Source: Silicimonas sp. (GTDB lineage Bacteria; Pseudomonadota; Alphaproteobacteria; Rhodobacterales; Rhodobacteraceae). Taken from it: a stretch of 44,143 bases of DNA. The stretch covers positions 1 through 44,143 of the forward strand of contig JAJEAC010000180.1 in NCBI GenBank assembly GCA_022824315.1, read 5' to 3'. The notes beneath the pieces were generated by a model. That model saw nothing but the letters and a program-made list of their open reading frames with translations. It had not been told where the DNA came from and ran no database searches. Positions 17,725 to 27,055 of this stretch are shown piece by piece; position 1 is the first letter of the stretch; the number at the start of each line of letters is the position of its first letter. A program made the position numbers and the translations under genes.

Positions 17725-18906
17725 TCACGACGTCATGTCATAGGCCCGTTCGCCACTCTGCGAGATGTCGAGGCCGGTCACTTCCGTCTCATCGTCCACG
17801 CGCATGCCAAGAAGCGCTTTCAGCGCGAGGGCGATGATGATCGAAATGACGGTCGCATAGAGGCCTACGACCACGACGCCGCCAAGTTGCCCGACCCAAC
17901 TTGCATGGCCAAGGATCGCGAGCATGACGGTTCCAAAGATGCCACCGACCCCGTGCACCGCAAAGACGTCGAGCGTATCGTCGATCTTGAGGCGGTCACG
18001 GATGACGTGGACGGCCTCCAGGCAGAGTATGCCCGCTATGGCTCCGATGATGAGCGCTTCAAGTGGACCGACAAAGCCGGAAGCCGGCGTGATGGATGCA
18101 AGCCCCGCAATGGTGCCTGTCACCATGCCGACGAGCGATGCCGTGCCGTGCTTGATACGTTCCCACAGAGCCCAGGTCAGCGAAGCCGTTGCGGCGGAAA
18201 TGTGGGTCACGGTTATCGCCATGGCAGCGCCGCCGTCGGCCGCGAGTTGCGAACCGCCATTAAAGCCGTACCAGCCGACCCAAAGCAGCGCCGCACCCAC
18301 CATGACGTAACCGGGGTTATGAGGCGGCCTTGACTTGTCCCTGCGCGATCCCAGCAGGACGGCGAGAACAAGGGCGGCGATGCCCGCAGTCTGGTGAACC
18401 ACGATGCCGCCGGCAAAGTCGCGCACTCCGACCTCGCCGAGAATGCCTCCGTCGGACAGCATTCCGCCACCCCAGATCCAATGTACGACGGGCGCGTAGC
18501 ATATCAGCATCCAGAGGCCGGAGAAGGCGAGAACGAACGAGAACTTGGTGCGCTCAACATAGGCACCGACGATCAGGGCGGGCGTGATGATGGCGAACGT
18601 CATCTGAAACGCGAAAAAGAGAACTTCGGGCAGCGTGCCCGAGAGGCTGGACGTATCGACGCCGTATAGGAACATCTTGCCAAGCCCGCCCCAAATGCCT
18701 CCGCTTCCGTCGCCAAACGCGATCGAATACCCCGCAACCAGCCACAAGATGCTCATCAGACATGCCAGCGCGTAACAGTGCATCAGGACGCTCAAGACGT
18801 TTCGCGCCCGCACAAGCCCGCCGTAAAACAGTGCCAGTCCTGGCAGTGTCATGAGTAGCACGAGTGCCGTGGCTACCATGATCCAAGCCGTGTCTGCCCC
18901 AACCAT
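17725..18906 (-). CDS. amtB: Ammonium transporter (Amt/MEP/Rh family)
   Basis: A 393-residue inner-membrane channel with about 11 membrane segments that conducts NH3/NH4+. The twin pore histidines are H171 (DFAGGIVVHQTAG) and H318 (DVFAVHGVGGI), and the structural Asp is D163. The start motif DTAWIMVATALVLLMTLPGLALFYGG is diagnostic. There is no cleavable signal. AAGGAGA lies 6 nt before the ATG. No glnK gene is next to it, unlike most bacterial amtB loci. It could salvage ammonia for, or from, the amino-compound catabolic set that converges on it. Control by the NtrBC pair encoded 18 kb away is likely but not demonstrated. Confidence 0.96.
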   Translation of the reverse strand: MVGADTAWIMVATALVLLMTLPGLALFYGGLVRARNVLSVLMHCYALACLMSILWLVAGYSIAFGDGSGGIWGGLGKMFLYGVDTSSLSGTLPEVLFFAFQMTFAIITPALIVGAYVERTKFSFVLAFSGLWMLICYAPVVHWIWGGGMLSDGGILGEVGVRDFAGGIVVHQTAGIAALVLAVLLGSRRDKSRPPHNPGYVMVGAALLWVGWYGFNGGSQLAADGGAAMAITVTHISAATASLTWALWERIKHGTASLVGMVTGTIAGLASITPASGFVGPLEALIIGAIAGILCLEAVHVIRDRLKIDDTLDVFAVHGVGGIFGTVMLAILGHASWVGQLGGVVVVGLYATVISIIIALALKALLGMRVDDETEVTGLDISQSGERAYDMTS

Positions 18907-19052
18907 GAATCTTCTCCTTCCAAAGGTCTGCCTGCGTCGTCTGAAACAGCAGCGTCGCTGGAAACAAAAGCCGGACCGCAGAGAATGTGCACGTTTTGAA
19001 GCGCGCTTCTGAATTTGCCTAAGTTTTTGGCAAGTTTGGCGTCAATGGCCGA

Positions 19053-19532
19053 TCATTTGAGCATTTCGGCAATGCCGGAATCGAGCAATGCCAAGGCGTG
19101 CTGCACGCTGGCGGCCCGTACGCTCTCGCGACCGACTGCGCCGAATCGCCGGGTTTCGGTGAACGTGTCGGCACGCACCGAGCTCAGGCCGAAGCATACC
19201 GTCCCTTCGGGCTTGAGGTCGGTGCCGCCCGGACCCGCGACCCCGGTTATCGAGACGGCGATGTGTGCTTCCGAGTTCCTGAGCGCACCCTCGGCCATGG
19301 CTTTCGCGACCTGCCAGCTTACCGCCCCATGCCGCGCAATGGTCCCGGAATCAACTTTCAGCAATTCGACTTTTGACACGTTCGAATAGGTGACAAAACC
19401 TCGTTCAAAGACGTCCGAGGAGCCAGGAATGTCGGTAATGCTGGCTGCCACCAGGCCACCTGTGCAACTTTCCGCAGTGGCAATCATCACGCCGGAGTGC
19501 CGTGCACGGTCGAGGAGATCGCGCACGTTCAT
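19053..19532 (-). CDS. cinA: CinA C-terminal domain protein (NMN amidohydrolase, PncC type)
   Basis: A 159-residue stand-alone CinA-C domain, which deamidates nicotinamide mononucleotide in pyridine-nucleotide salvage. The N-terminal motif TAESCTGGLVAASITDIPGS and the later SITGVAGPGG and KPEGTVCFGL are characteristic. The ATG at 19532 overlaps the pgpA stop (ATGA, 19529-19532). Upstream in-frame ATGs fall inside pgpA and were rejected. It is third in the coupled ispF-pgpA-cinA unit, a gene order common in alphaproteobacteria. Confidence 0.93.
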   Translation of the reverse strand: MNVRDLLDRARHSGVMIATAESCTGGLVAASITDIPGSSDVFERGFVTYSNVSKVELLKVDSGTIARHGAVSWQVAKAMAEGALRNSEAHIAVSITGVAGPGGTDLKPEGTVCFGLSSVRADTFTETRRFGAVGRESVRAASVQHALALLDSGIAEMLK

Positions 19533-20023
19533 GGACCGAGCCCGAAATGGGCAAGCGCGGCAAGCGCCGAGACGCCGCATGCCGCGAACAGTCCGGCCCA
19601 AAGGTCGTCAAGCATGACGCCAAGCGCGTCCTTGCGACGGTCCGCGTGACCCACAAGCCATGGTTTCCAGATGTCGAACAGGCGGAACAGCAGGAATGCG
19701 GCAATTATGCCAGGCCAGAGCCGTGTTGGTGACGTGCCCGCCACCGTGGCGCCGACAGCCACCGGAAGAAGCGCAATCCATTGGCCGACAACCTCGTCAA
19801 TGACGATCCAGCTTGGGTCATGCGTCCCGCTGGCCTCGAGTTCCCGCGTTATCGCCATGGTGCCGCCGGCGAAGGCGGCAATGATGGCGACGGCAAGCAG
19901 GACCGGTCCACCGGTCTGCCAGACCGCCCATGCCGCAGGAAGGGCCGCCAGCGCCCCCCAAGTTCCGGGTGCGGGGCGCAGGAAGCCTGCGTAGAAGAAG
20001 CTGAGGAAGAGGCGTCGTGTCAC
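19529..20023 (-). CDS. pgpA: Phosphatidylglycerophosphatase A
   Basis: A 164-residue membrane protein that dephosphorylates phosphatidylglycerophosphate to phosphatidylglycerol. Family signatures are [16 protein letters not shown] near 14-29, [16 protein letters not shown] near 75-90 and [13 protein letters not shown] near 113-125, with three or four hydrophobic segments. The start is GTG at 20023, overlapping the ispF stop as GTGA; longer frames run antiparallel through ispF coding sequence in another frame and are not real. The gene is coupled to cinA downstream. Confidence 0.93.
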   Translation of the reverse strand: MTRRLFLSFFYAGFLRPAPGTWGALAALPAAWAVWQTGGPVLLAVAIIAAFAGGTMAITRELEASGTHDPSWIVIDEVVGQWIALLPVAVGATVAGTSPTRLWPGIIAAFLLFRLFDIWKPWLVGHADRRKDALGVMLDDLWAGLFAACGVSALAALAHFGLGP

Positions 20024-20499
20024 TTTGCCACCAATGCGGCGGTTGCGATCGCGGCGATGCCCTCGCCACGGCCAGTGAACCCAAGTTGCTCGGACGTTGT
20101 TGCCTTTACGCTGATTCGATCCTTGGCAATACCGATGATCTCGGAGAGCCGTGCCTTCATCGTGGACACATGAGGACCGATCTTCGGAAATTCGCAAATG
20201 ATCGTGGTGTCGATATTTGCGATCTGAAAGCCTCGCTTGTTGGCAAGCGCTACCGCATGCTCCAGAAACGTTGCGCTTGCCGCACCTTGCCATTGCGGGT
20301 CTGTCGGAGGAAAGTGCTGGCCTATGTCGCCCTCAGCGACCGCGCCATATATCGCATCGGTTATTGCATGCATGGCGACGTCGGCGTCCGAGTGGCCAGC
20401 GAGGCCGCGATCATGGGGTACATGCACTCCGCAGAGCGTGACATGATTGCCGGGACCAAACCGATGTACGTCAAAGCCGTTGCCTAGGCGAAAGTCCAT
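20020..20499 (-). CDS. ispF: 2-C-methyl-D-erythritol 2,4-cyclodiphosphate synthase
   Basis: A 159-residue trimeric enzyme of the MEP isoprenoid pathway (EC 4.6.1.12). The metal ligands D10 and H12 ([12 protein letters not shown]) and H36 ([13 protein letters not shown]) are visible, as are [12 protein letters not shown] and the C-terminal [19 protein letters not shown]. Many alphaproteobacteria encode a fused IspDF or an adjacent ispD; here IspF stands alone, and no ispD reading frame is found in the 900 bp upstream. It is first gene of the coupled ispF-pgpA-cinA unit. Confidence 0.96.
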   Translation of the reverse strand: MDFRLGNGFDVHRFGPGNHVTLCGVHVPHDRGLAGHSDADVAMHAITDAIYGAVAEGDIGQHFPPTDPQWQGAASATFLEHAVALANKRGFQIANIDTTIICEFPKIGPHVSTMKARLSEIIGIAKDRISVKATTSEQLGFTGRGEGIAAIATAALVAK

Positions 20500-21280
20500 C
20501 GTGGGGCCTTTCCTTCACTTGAGGCCGATTTTCTATGTTGTGCCTGTGCGGCTGGCAACGCCGGTCCGGTCGGGAAGCGCAGGTCTACCGTGCACGCGTT
20601 GGCCAGCACGGCAACACTTGGGAATTCGTATGAAGCATCCCATGTCACGTCCAAGTTCGCAGCCAATCTGCAGCGGGGCCTGATGGCAAAGATGGCGGGC
20701 ATGCACTGGATTCACAACCACTTTCACTGCGGACAGCCCAGGCCTTTCGCCTTTGTCGGCTTTCGGAACTGCCAGGACGCCTGTTCTTGGGCGCACTTGC
20801 CCACCAAGAAGAGGATTCTGGCATCAGCCGGTCCCTGCACCCGCTGGTGCGGCGTGCCGGCATGAACCAGCAGAGCCCGGCGCCGCCGCCGCTCCTTGCG
20901 ATGTCGATCCTGGCGCAGTCTCGGGTCACGATCTCCGGGCTCTCGGCCTTGCTCGATTCCCTTCCTGGCATGCGGTCCCCTCCTTTGGTCGCCTCGTTTC
21001 ACTCGGGCCGGAGAGGAACCTGCGGCGCAATCTCAATCTCTTGGACGAGGTTGCAGGCGAGGCTCGCGCCATCTGCGAATGACGCCAATCACGGTTCGGG
21101 CCAGGCTTGCAACGGGGGACTGAACCCGCCAGTGCTCAACGGATCTCGCCTGCCCCGACCGTACGTGAATTCACAGCTTGCCACCGCGACGGCAAGCGAA
21201 AGTCCTGCTTTCGCGGCGAGGCTGGCGCCGCGCGCGGGTGGAGGATCTCGAAGAAGGACTTCGTTGTGCACTGAAATTAC
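20500..21280. other. Gene-free stretch upstream of ispF, left border of the catabolic island
   Basis: About 780 bp with no recognisable protein on either strand. In Rhodobacterales one would expect ispD and/or a divergent dusB here. Neither IspD motifs (for example TPQGF) nor DusB motifs could be found in any frame. It probably contains the ispF promoter and the left junction of the inserted catabolic region. Confidence 0.4.
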
Positions 21281-21313
21281 GATTGCTATAAAGAGTTATT
21301 GCTATATAGTAAC
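21281..21313 (+). promoter_or_regulatory. GntR-regulon promoter/operator, site 1 (upstream of tctC)
   Basis: Two direct ATTGCTATA boxes, at 21282-21290 and 21298-21306, are spaced 16 bp apart. The second sits in the near-palindrome TTGCTATATAGTAA (21299-21312). TTGCTA (21283-21288) and TATAGT (21305-21310), 16 bp apart, could serve as -35 and -10. The same module recurs at 24989-25019 and, inverted, at 35449-35479. Bound regulator is inferred to be the GntR protein encoded at 35530. Confidence 0.75.
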
Positions 21314-21408
21314 AAGCATGCCGCATCCAGTTGGTCTTCACGCTTGGGCAACTCTAGTGATGCGGCAGCGTCGAGTTTGCCTAAGCCAATGACTGAAAGG
21401 ACATCCAG

Positions 21409-22392
21409 ATGAAACGCATTGAGAAACTCTGCGCGGCTGCATTTGCCGCTTCGTGTGCGTTCGCAAGCCCTGCATCGGCCGATTGGCCGGAAGAACCGGT
21501 GAAGATAATTGTGCCCTTCGGTGTTGGCGGCACAATCGACACAATCTCGCGCACATTCGAGAGAGCGATAAGCGAAAATGATCTCATGGACCAGCCAATG
21601 ACGATCCTGAATATCGGCGGTCACTTTTCCGTCGGTTCCCGGCGTGTCATGGTTGCCGAGCCCGACGGCTACGAATTCTTGCTCATTCACCTCGCATTGA
21701 TGGGCGCAGAAGCCATGGGCGCGATCGACTTTGGTTGGCGTGACTTCGAACCGGTCGCTTTGACGGGCCGATTCTGCAATCACATCTCCGTCAGTTCGGA
21801 GTCCGATTACCAGACGCTCGAAGACTTGATGATAGATGCCCGCAACGATGATGATCCCGTGCTGGCCGGTGTCAACTTTGGCGGACAAAATCACATCACT
21901 ATGATCCTGCTGGAAAATTCCGACCCGGATGCCAGCTTCCGACATGTGCAAACTGGCGGCGGGACAAAGGTATTCCCCGCGCTCGTAGGCGGGCACGTTG
22001 ATGTCGGCACGCAAACCACGCTTGAGATCATCAACAACAGCGTAGGTGCCGACGGGAACCTGGCGGAGGACGCGCCGCTTCGTCCGCTTGCCTTCACTGG
22101 CGCAGAACGCGACCCGAGGTTGCCAATGGTCCCAACTGCGAGCGAGCAGGGATACGAGGTAGTCTTCTGTCCGGATTTCTGGTGGCTTGCTCCCAAAGGA
22201 ACGCCGCAGGAAGCAATTGACGGGTTGGCTGATGCGTTGCAGGCAGCAGCGGACACTCAACTGGTGAAGGATCTGTATGACAGCAGGGGATTCCTGCCTA
22301 CTTTCCAACGTGATGAAGAGTTTCGCGAGTATGTAACCTGGATGTGGGAAACTCTTGAGGGGCCTTTGTCGTCCATCGAACACCAGAATTGA
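21409..22392 (+). CDS. tctC: TTT transporter substrate-binding protein (TctC/Bug family)
   Basis: A 327-residue periplasmic receptor for a tripartite tricarboxylate transporter. The signal peptide is about residues 1-24 (ends ASPASA). Bug-family features are WPEEPVKIIVPFGVGGTIDTISR near 25-47, the second ligand loop VNFGGQNHIT, and PTASEQGYEVVFCPDFWWLAPKGTP near 242-266. Bug receptors bind carboxylates through water-mediated contacts in these loops. AAAGGA precedes the ATG. It is the first gene after operator site 1, about 95 nt downstream of the proposed -10. The partners tctB and tctA follow. Confidence 0.93.
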   Translation: MKRIEKLCAAAFAASCAFASPASADWPEEPVKIIVPFGVGGTIDTISRTFERAISENDLMDQPMTILNIGGHFSVGSRRVMVAEPDGYEFLLIHLALMGAEAMGAIDFGWRDFEPVALTGRFCNHISVSSESDYQTLEDLMIDARNDDDPVLAGVNFGGQNHITMILLENSDPDASFRHVQTGGGTKVFPALVGGHVDVGTQTTLEIINNSVGADGNLAEDAPLRPLAFTGAERDPRLPMVPTASEQGYEVVFCPDFWWLAPKGTPQEAIDGLADALQAAADTQLVKDLYDSRGFLPTFQRDEEFREYVTWMWETLEGPLSSIEHQN

Positions 22393-22428
22393 CAGAGGTC
22401 GATATGACCGATACGGGATGGATCGCTC

Positions 22429-22917
22429 ATGTCTCGTGGTCGGAAGATACTGGAAGTCTCGATCTCGATAGCTTTTTTGGGGACTGCATTGGCGGTCCTT
22501 GTCGAAGTTCGCGACTTGCCGCCGGGGCTAATTGATCCGCTGGGATCAGCCCCGGTTCCGCGGTGGACTTCCATACTGCTTCTTCTGCTCAGCTTTGCGA
22601 TGCTAGCAAGAGTCCTGTTGCCATCGCATTTCGGAGCTGTGCACGAAACAGAAACTGCGGAGGACGAATTTCCAGAGCGCCCAAGAGCAACCTTCGGCGT
22701 CGCTGCCTTGACGATTGTCTATGTGTTGGTGCTCTCCTCGCGCGCTGTCGGATATGGTGTTCTGACGGCGTCGTTTGTATTTGCGCTGGTCATCCTGCTC
22801 GGCCGAGGTCGAGCAGGAGCGTTCTGGATTGGTCTACTGCTCGGGACCTTGGTCGGCTTTGGATGCGAGTATCTGTTCACACAGATATTCGTGGTTGATC
22901 TGCCGACGTGGCGATGA
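22429..22917 (+). CDS. tctB: TTT transporter small membrane subunit (TctB family)
   Basis: A 162-residue membrane protein with four predicted helices (about 10-28, 42-61, 85-105, 112-152 split in two). TctB proteins are poorly conserved; assignment rests on size, topology, the position between tctC and tctA, and the typical PLGSAPVPRWTSILLLLLS segment near 37-55. It ends 16 nt before tctA. Confidence 0.85.
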   Translation: MSRGRKILEVSISIAFLGTALAVLVEVRDLPPGLIDPLGSAPVPRWTSILLLLLSFAMLARVLLPSHFGAVHETETAEDEFPERPRATFGVAALTIVYVLVLSSRAVGYGVLTASFVFALVILLGRGRAGAFWIGLLLGTLVGFGCEYLFTQIFVVDLPTWR

Positions 22918-22933
22918 TGGAAGAGCAATTGCA

Positions 22934-24427
22934 ATGATGGAGGCTCTCATAGGTGGCTTTGTGGCGATTACGTCGCCGTGGGCCTTCTTTTTTCTGCTGG
23001 TCGGCACGTTTCTGGGTGTGACCATTGGCGCAATACCCGGCCTGTCAGGCTCCATGCTGATCGCGCTGACCCTGCCGCTGACCTACTACATGGATGCCTT
23101 GACTGCGGTGCTGCTCATCATTGGAATGTACGTCGGCTCCGTCGCAGGCGGGCTGATTTCGGCATCTCTCCTGCGAATGCCGGGCACCGCTGCGTCAATC
23201 ATGACGACGTTTGACGGTTATCCAATGGCGCGGTCCGGCCGGCCAGGGCATGCCCTCGGCCTAGGGATATCCGCATCGTTAGTTGGCGGACTGTTTTCAT
23301 GGGTGGTTCTTGCAACCATGGCAAAGCCGATTTCCATTTGGGCCACCCGCTTCGGGCCATTCGAGTACTTTACGCTCATTCTCTCCGCCCTCGTGCTGAT
23401 TGCAGCGGTAAGCCAAGGCTCCATGGTGAAGGGCCTTATCGCAGGTCTGTTTGGAATCTTGGTATCAATGCCCGGCATAGACCCGTCTTCCGGTCAGCCA
23501 CGCATGACCTGGGATCTGCACATGTTGAACAGTGGATTGAAGCTCATGCCCGTTCTTCTGGGAGCGTTTGTCGTCAGCCAGATTCTCAAGGATGTTCTTG
23601 AAATTGATCGCAAGTTAAAGCGCGTCGACTCAATCAAGGACAGTATATTCATTTCGCTGCGCGATTATCGCAAGCAGGCAGTCAACCTCATTAGGTCTTC
23701 AGTCATTGGCACCGTGATCGGCATACTCCCCGGAGTTGGCGCGAATATCGGGTCTCTTGTATCCTATACCGTTGCAAAGAACACATCGAGCAAGCCCGAA
23801 CGTTTTGGGACCGGACATGATGATGGAATTGTGGCATCGGAGGCGGCAAACAATGCCACAGTGGGAGGCGCGTTGATACCGCTCATCGCGATGGGAATTC
23901 CTGGAAGCGTTATCGATGTATTCTTAATTGCAGCCTTGATGATCCACTCGATACAGCCTGGACCCTATCTCTTCATTAACAACCCCGACATAGTGTGGGC
24001 AATGATCGTGGCCTGCCTTGTCGCGAACCTGATGATGTTTGCCATCATGGTCTTGGGTGCTGGTTACATGTCGCGGCTGATGTACCTTCCTCGGGCCTAC
24101 CTGCTGCCGGTTGTGCTCAGCTTCTGCATTGTTGGGGCCTACGGACTTGACAATACGATGCTCGACGTCTGGGTCATGTTGGCGTTTGGGGTGATCGGTT
24201 TTTTCATGGAACGCGCGGGCATACCGCTTGGGCCGTTCATCATTGGATTCATTCTGGCACCATTGGCAGAAGTGAATCTTCGAAGTGGCCTCAGTGCGAC
24301 CGCAGGCGACATAACTCCTATTTTCACGCGGCCGTTGTCTTTGGCGTTCCTGATCTTGGCGATCGTCTTCTTGGTTATGCCACTCATAAGCGAAGTCAGG
24401 CGGCGGCGCGGAAATTCACGAACTTAA
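22934..24427 (+). CDS. tctA: TTT transporter large permease (TctA family)
   Basis: A 497-residue permease with about 11-12 helices. Signatures are GAIPGLSGSMLIALTLPLTY near 35-54, LLRMPGTAASIMTTFDGYPMA near 80-100, GILPGVGANIGSLVSY near 263-278, and SEAANNATVGGALIPLIAMGIPGS near 303-326. The start is ATG 22934, immediately followed by a second ATG; upstream in-frame sequence lies inside tctB. With TctC and TctB it forms a secondary importer for a di- or tricarboxylate or related acid. Confidence 0.94.
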   Translation: MMEALIGGFVAITSPWAFFFLLVGTFLGVTIGAIPGLSGSMLIALTLPLTYYMDALTAVLLIIGMYVGSVAGGLISASLLRMPGTAASIMTTFDGYPMARSGRPGHALGLGISASLVGGLFSWVVLATMAKPISIWATRFGPFEYFTLILSALVLIAAVSQGSMVKGLIAGLFGILVSMPGIDPSSGQPRMTWDLHMLNSGLKLMPVLLGAFVVSQILKDVLEIDRKLKRVDSIKDSIFISLRDYRKQAVNLIRSSVIGTVIGILPGVGANIGSLVSYTVAKNTSSKPERFGTGHDDGIVASEAANNATVGGALIPLIAMGIPGSVIDVFLIAALMIHSIQPGPYLFINNPDIVWAMIVACLVANLMMFAIMVLGAGYMSRLMYLPRAYLLPVVLSFCIVGAYGLDNTMLDVWVMLAFGVIGFFMERAGIPLGPFIIGFILAPLAEVNLRSGLSATAGDITPIFTRPLSLAFLILAIVFLVMPLISEVRRRRGNSRT

Positions 24428-24988
24428 ATGGAGACCATTGACAGTTTGGAGGTGAGGCAGGCCAAAGTGAACTGGAAGGCAGCCGTAGGCGGTGACATCG
24501 TCTGACATGCGCACGCACTCTCGTGAAGTCGAGCTTGTCACGGATTTGCTTCGTTTCTCTGGCTTGGCACTTTGCCACGAAGCGGTGACATTATCGCTTT
24601 GCGCCCAACCCAGTGTCTCCGAGCTGACACGGTTCGCATTTCATCTGCAAACGGCCTGAGCAGCAGCCAGGTCTGTCAATGTCGAGGCGAAGTGTGCCAA
24701 GGAGGCTGAGATGAATTGTGCCAACTGCGTGTCAGACGGGATGTGACCGACGCAGAACTTGCGACAGGGATAGATGGTTCCGTAACCGTCGGTCAGGAGT
24801 GCCGGCATCTGGGATCGTTCAAGTTATGGGAATAGGAATCAGTTCTCTGAGCGTGTGGGCCACGGGATTCCTACTTCAAGTCAGCGGGCAGGACGCCAAG
24901 ATCGCATTTGAGGTTCCTGCGGGAAGGCCTGCCGAGTGACTTTTGCCAACGCTCACGAAGAAAATTCCGCCGTGCACCTAAGATAAAG
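24428..24988. other. Gene-free stretch after tctA
   Basis: About 560 bp with no recognisable gene. It contains a long hairpin (24537-24589, listed separately). A short open frame ending at 24939 (MGIGISSLSVWATGFLLQVS) could be a decayed C-terminus but cannot be named. Its right end leads into operator site 2. Confidence 0.4.
24537..24589 (+). terminator. Long interrupted hairpin downstream of tctA
   Basis: Nested arms pair in order: GTCAC (24537-24541) with GTGAC (24585-24589), GCTTCGT (24548-24554) with ACGAAGC (24577-24583), and TGGCA with TGCCA around a CTT loop. It sits about 110 nt after the tctA stop and before the next promoter, as a transcript end would. No strong U-run follows, so a terminator role is only likely. 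Confidence 0.5.
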
Positions 24989-25019
24989 ATTGCTATACAG
25001 AGTTATTGCTATATAGTAA
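24989..25019 (+). promoter_or_regulatory. GntR-regulon promoter/operator, site 2 (upstream of E1 operon)
   Basis: Direct ATTGCTATA boxes lie at 24989-24997 and 25005-25013 (16 bp apart), with the near-palindrome TTGCTATATAGTAA at 25006-25019. The possible -35 is TTGCTA 24990-24995 and the -10 is TATAGT 25012-25017. Similarity to site 1 extends upstream to a shared GTGCAC, and about 34 bp match site 3 with a single mismatch inside the two-box core. A transcript from here would have a leader of about 50 nt before ATG 25074. Confidence 0.78.
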
Positions 25020-25073
25020 GTAGACGCTTTGGAGATGAACTTACCAAGTTATGAACCAAGAAAGGTCCAGCTG

Positions 25074-26069
25074 ATGAGCAAGAACCTGTCGCCAGATGTG
25101 TCTGAATGTCTTGAGCTTCTAGAGACAATGCATGTCATCCGCTACGCTGAAGAACAACTCGGGGAAGACTTTGCAGCCGGCAAGTTGCCGGGCGGCGTCC
25201 ACTTGTCGGTAGGGCAGGAGGCCGTGGCTGCCGGGATCTGCGCCCACCTCACGGACAGGGATCAGGTCTCCAGCAATCATAGGGGGCACGGGCACTTCTT
25301 GGCGAAGGGCGGCGAACCCAGACACTTGATCGCCGAGATCTACGGAAAGCAGGAAGGTTGCTGCCGGGGGATGGGCGGCTCCTTGCATGTCGCCGACTAT
25401 TCGAAGGGGATCATCGGTGCGAACGGAGTAGTCGGGGCGGGGATCCCGGTCGCCACCGGCGCGGCCTTGGCCAATCTTATGGACGATGATGGCAGCATGA
25501 CGGTCGTTTTTTTCGGTGATGGCGCATCGAACCAAGGCGTCCTGCAAGAGTCCATGAACTTCGCGGCGCTCTGGAAGCTGCCGCTTCTGTATGTTTGCGA
25601 AAACAACCAGTTTGGGCAATTCTCCCCTACAGCAACCGTCACCGCAGGAGTCATCAGCGACCGGGCGAAGGCCTTCGGCATCCCAGTCGAGGTCGTAGAC
25701 GGGAACGACGTGCGCGCAGTGTGGCAGACAATGGCGCGGGCGACCGATCACATCAGGTCGGGCAACGGACCGATGTTTGTCGAGGCCGACACCTACCGCA
25801 TCAGGAACCATTTTGAACGTGAACATCTGATCGTTCAGACTCCTTACCGGTCGCAGGAAGAGGTCGAGAAAATGCGTCGCGAACGCGACCCGATCAAGAT
25901 GCTGCAAGAGTGGCTGAAGGCTGAGGACCTGGCCGATAACGAGACGCTTCAGGCGATTGACGAGCAAGCAAAGACACTGGTGAAAGAGGCAGTTGCCTTT
26001 GGAGATGCCGGAACTCCGCCACCTTTGGATGTTGGGCTGAAATACCAGTTTGCGGGGACCTACAACTGA
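25074..26069 (+). CDS. TPP-dependent dehydrogenase E1 alpha subunit (acetoin dehydrogenase AcoA-like)
   Basis: A 331-residue E1 alpha. The thiamine diphosphate motif runs from GDGASNQG (148-155) to ENN (176-178). The segment SSNHRGHGHFLAKGG near 67-80 and the RGMGGSLHVADYSKGIIGAN stretch near 98-117 are highly like AcoA of acetoin dehydrogenase and related 2-oxoacid dehydrogenases. The chosen ATG 25074 leaves room for the promoter; an ATG at 25035 (13 residues longer) would be only about 11 nt from the predicted transcription start. With the beta subunit it should cleave or decarboxylate a 2-oxo compound and pass the acyl group to a lipoyl domain. The stop overlaps the beta ATG (TGATG). Confidence 0.92.
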   Translation: MSKNLSPDVSECLELLETMHVIRYAEEQLGEDFAAGKLPGGVHLSVGQEAVAAGICAHLTDRDQVSSNHRGHGHFLAKGGEPRHLIAEIYGKQEGCCRGMGGSLHVADYSKGIIGANGVVGAGIPVATGAALANLMDDDGSMTVVFFGDGASNQGVLQESMNFAALWKLPLLYVCENNQFGQFSPTATVTAGVISDRAKAFGIPVEVVDGNDVRAVWQTMARATDHIRSGNGPMFVEADTYRIRNHFEREHLIVQTPYRSQEEVEKMRRERDPIKMLQEWLKAEDLADNETLQAIDEQAKTLVKEAVAFGDAGTPPPLDVGLKYQFAGTYN

Positions 26070-27055
26070 TGGCGCGCTTGAGACTCATAAAGGCTATCAA
26101 TGAAGCAATCCGCGAAGAAATGGAGCGGGACGAAAAGGTCTTCGTTCTAGGAGAAGACGTTGAAGCCAGCATATTTGGAGATTTGCGCGGATTGTTCGAG
26201 ATTTTCGGAAAGGGCCGCGTCCGGAACACGCCGATATCCGAAAACACCCTGACCGGAATGACCGTTGGCGCTGCCGCCTGTGGCTACCGCCCCGTGTTGC
26301 ACATTATGTTTGCCAACTTCTTGTTCACGGGAATGGACGGCATCGCGAACCAAATGGCCAAGGCGCGGCTGATGTCCGGCGGTCAAATCGAACTTCCGAT
26401 CACGATTATCGCGAGTTACGGTGGCGGACGTGCCAATGCGGCCCAGCATTCGGACACGCCGTATTCTGCGTTCATGAATCTCGGCGGAGTGCATCTTGTG
26501 GTGCCATCCAATCCGGCGGATGCAAAGGGGCTTCTGAAATCCGCCATCCGCTGCAATGACCCGGTGCTGTACTTTGAACCCGCCGGCAGAGGCGGGGAAA
26601 TGGGCGACGTCCCGGATGAGGAATACCTGACGCCTATTGGTAAGGCCGCCGTTGTTCGCGAGGGTGGAGACCTTACGCTCATCAGCATGGGGACAACCAT
26701 GCGCATGACGTTGCAGGCGGCTGATCGGCTTGCGGAACAAGGATTGGAGTGTGAGGTTGTCGATGTCCGCACACTGGCACCTTTGGACGAAGACACGATC
26801 TGTGCGGCGGCCGCGCGCACCGGGCGGGTGGTGATCGTTGACGAGTCCCGCGAACGTGCTAGTGCCGCGAGTCAGATTGCAGCGGTAATTGCGGAAAGGT
26901 CCTTCGAGCAATTGAAGGCGCCGATCAAAAGGGTGACGGCGCTCAATGCTGGTCTTCCTCTTGCGCCGGCCAGCGAACAATATCTGCTTCCAAGCGTTGA
27001 CAAGGTCATGGCTGCGGCAACGGAAATATCAAAGAATGTGAGGGTATCGGAGTGA
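26069..27055 (+). CDS. TPP-dependent dehydrogenase E1 beta subunit (AcoB/PdhB-like)
   Basis: A 328-residue transketolase-fold beta subunit. Typical elements are VFVLGEDVEASIFGDLRGLFE near 24-45, RVRNTPISENTLTGMTVGAA near 50-69 with the TPP-binding Glu, and AAQHSDTPYSAFMNLGGVHLVVPSNP near 122-148. The transketolase C-terminal domain (VVDVRTLAPLDEDTI) closes the protein. It forms the alpha2beta2 E1 with the preceding gene and is coupled to the lipoyl-domain gene by a GTGA overlap (27052-27055). Confidence 0.93.
   Translation: MARLRLIKAINEAIREEMERDEKVFVLGEDVEASIFGDLRGLFEIFGKGRVRNTPISENTLTGMTVGAAACGYRPVLHIMFANFLFTGMDGIANQMAKARLMSGGQIELPITIIASYGGGRANAAQHSDTPYSAFMNLGGVHLVVPSNPADAKGLLKSAIRCNDPVLYFEPAGRGGEMGDVPDEEYLTPIGKAAVVREGGDLTLISMGTTMRMTLQAADRLAEQGLECEVVDVRTLAPLDEDTICAAAARTGRVVIVDESRERASAASQIAAVIAERSFEQLKAPIKRVTALNAGLPLAPASEQYLLPSVDKVMAAATEISKNVRVSE

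Noticed and set aside
20500..21280. A decayed ispD upstream of ispF (minus-strand ALLVHAGTP recalls the IspD VHDAARP motif)
   Set aside because: No other IspD motif (PKQ, TPQGF, NLK) appears in order, so the match is probably chance.
21281..25019. Treating the ATTGCTATA repeats as a CRISPR-like or IS-end repeat
   Set aside because: Only two boxes per site, always directly before a gene start, and next to a GntR gene; an operator explains them better.
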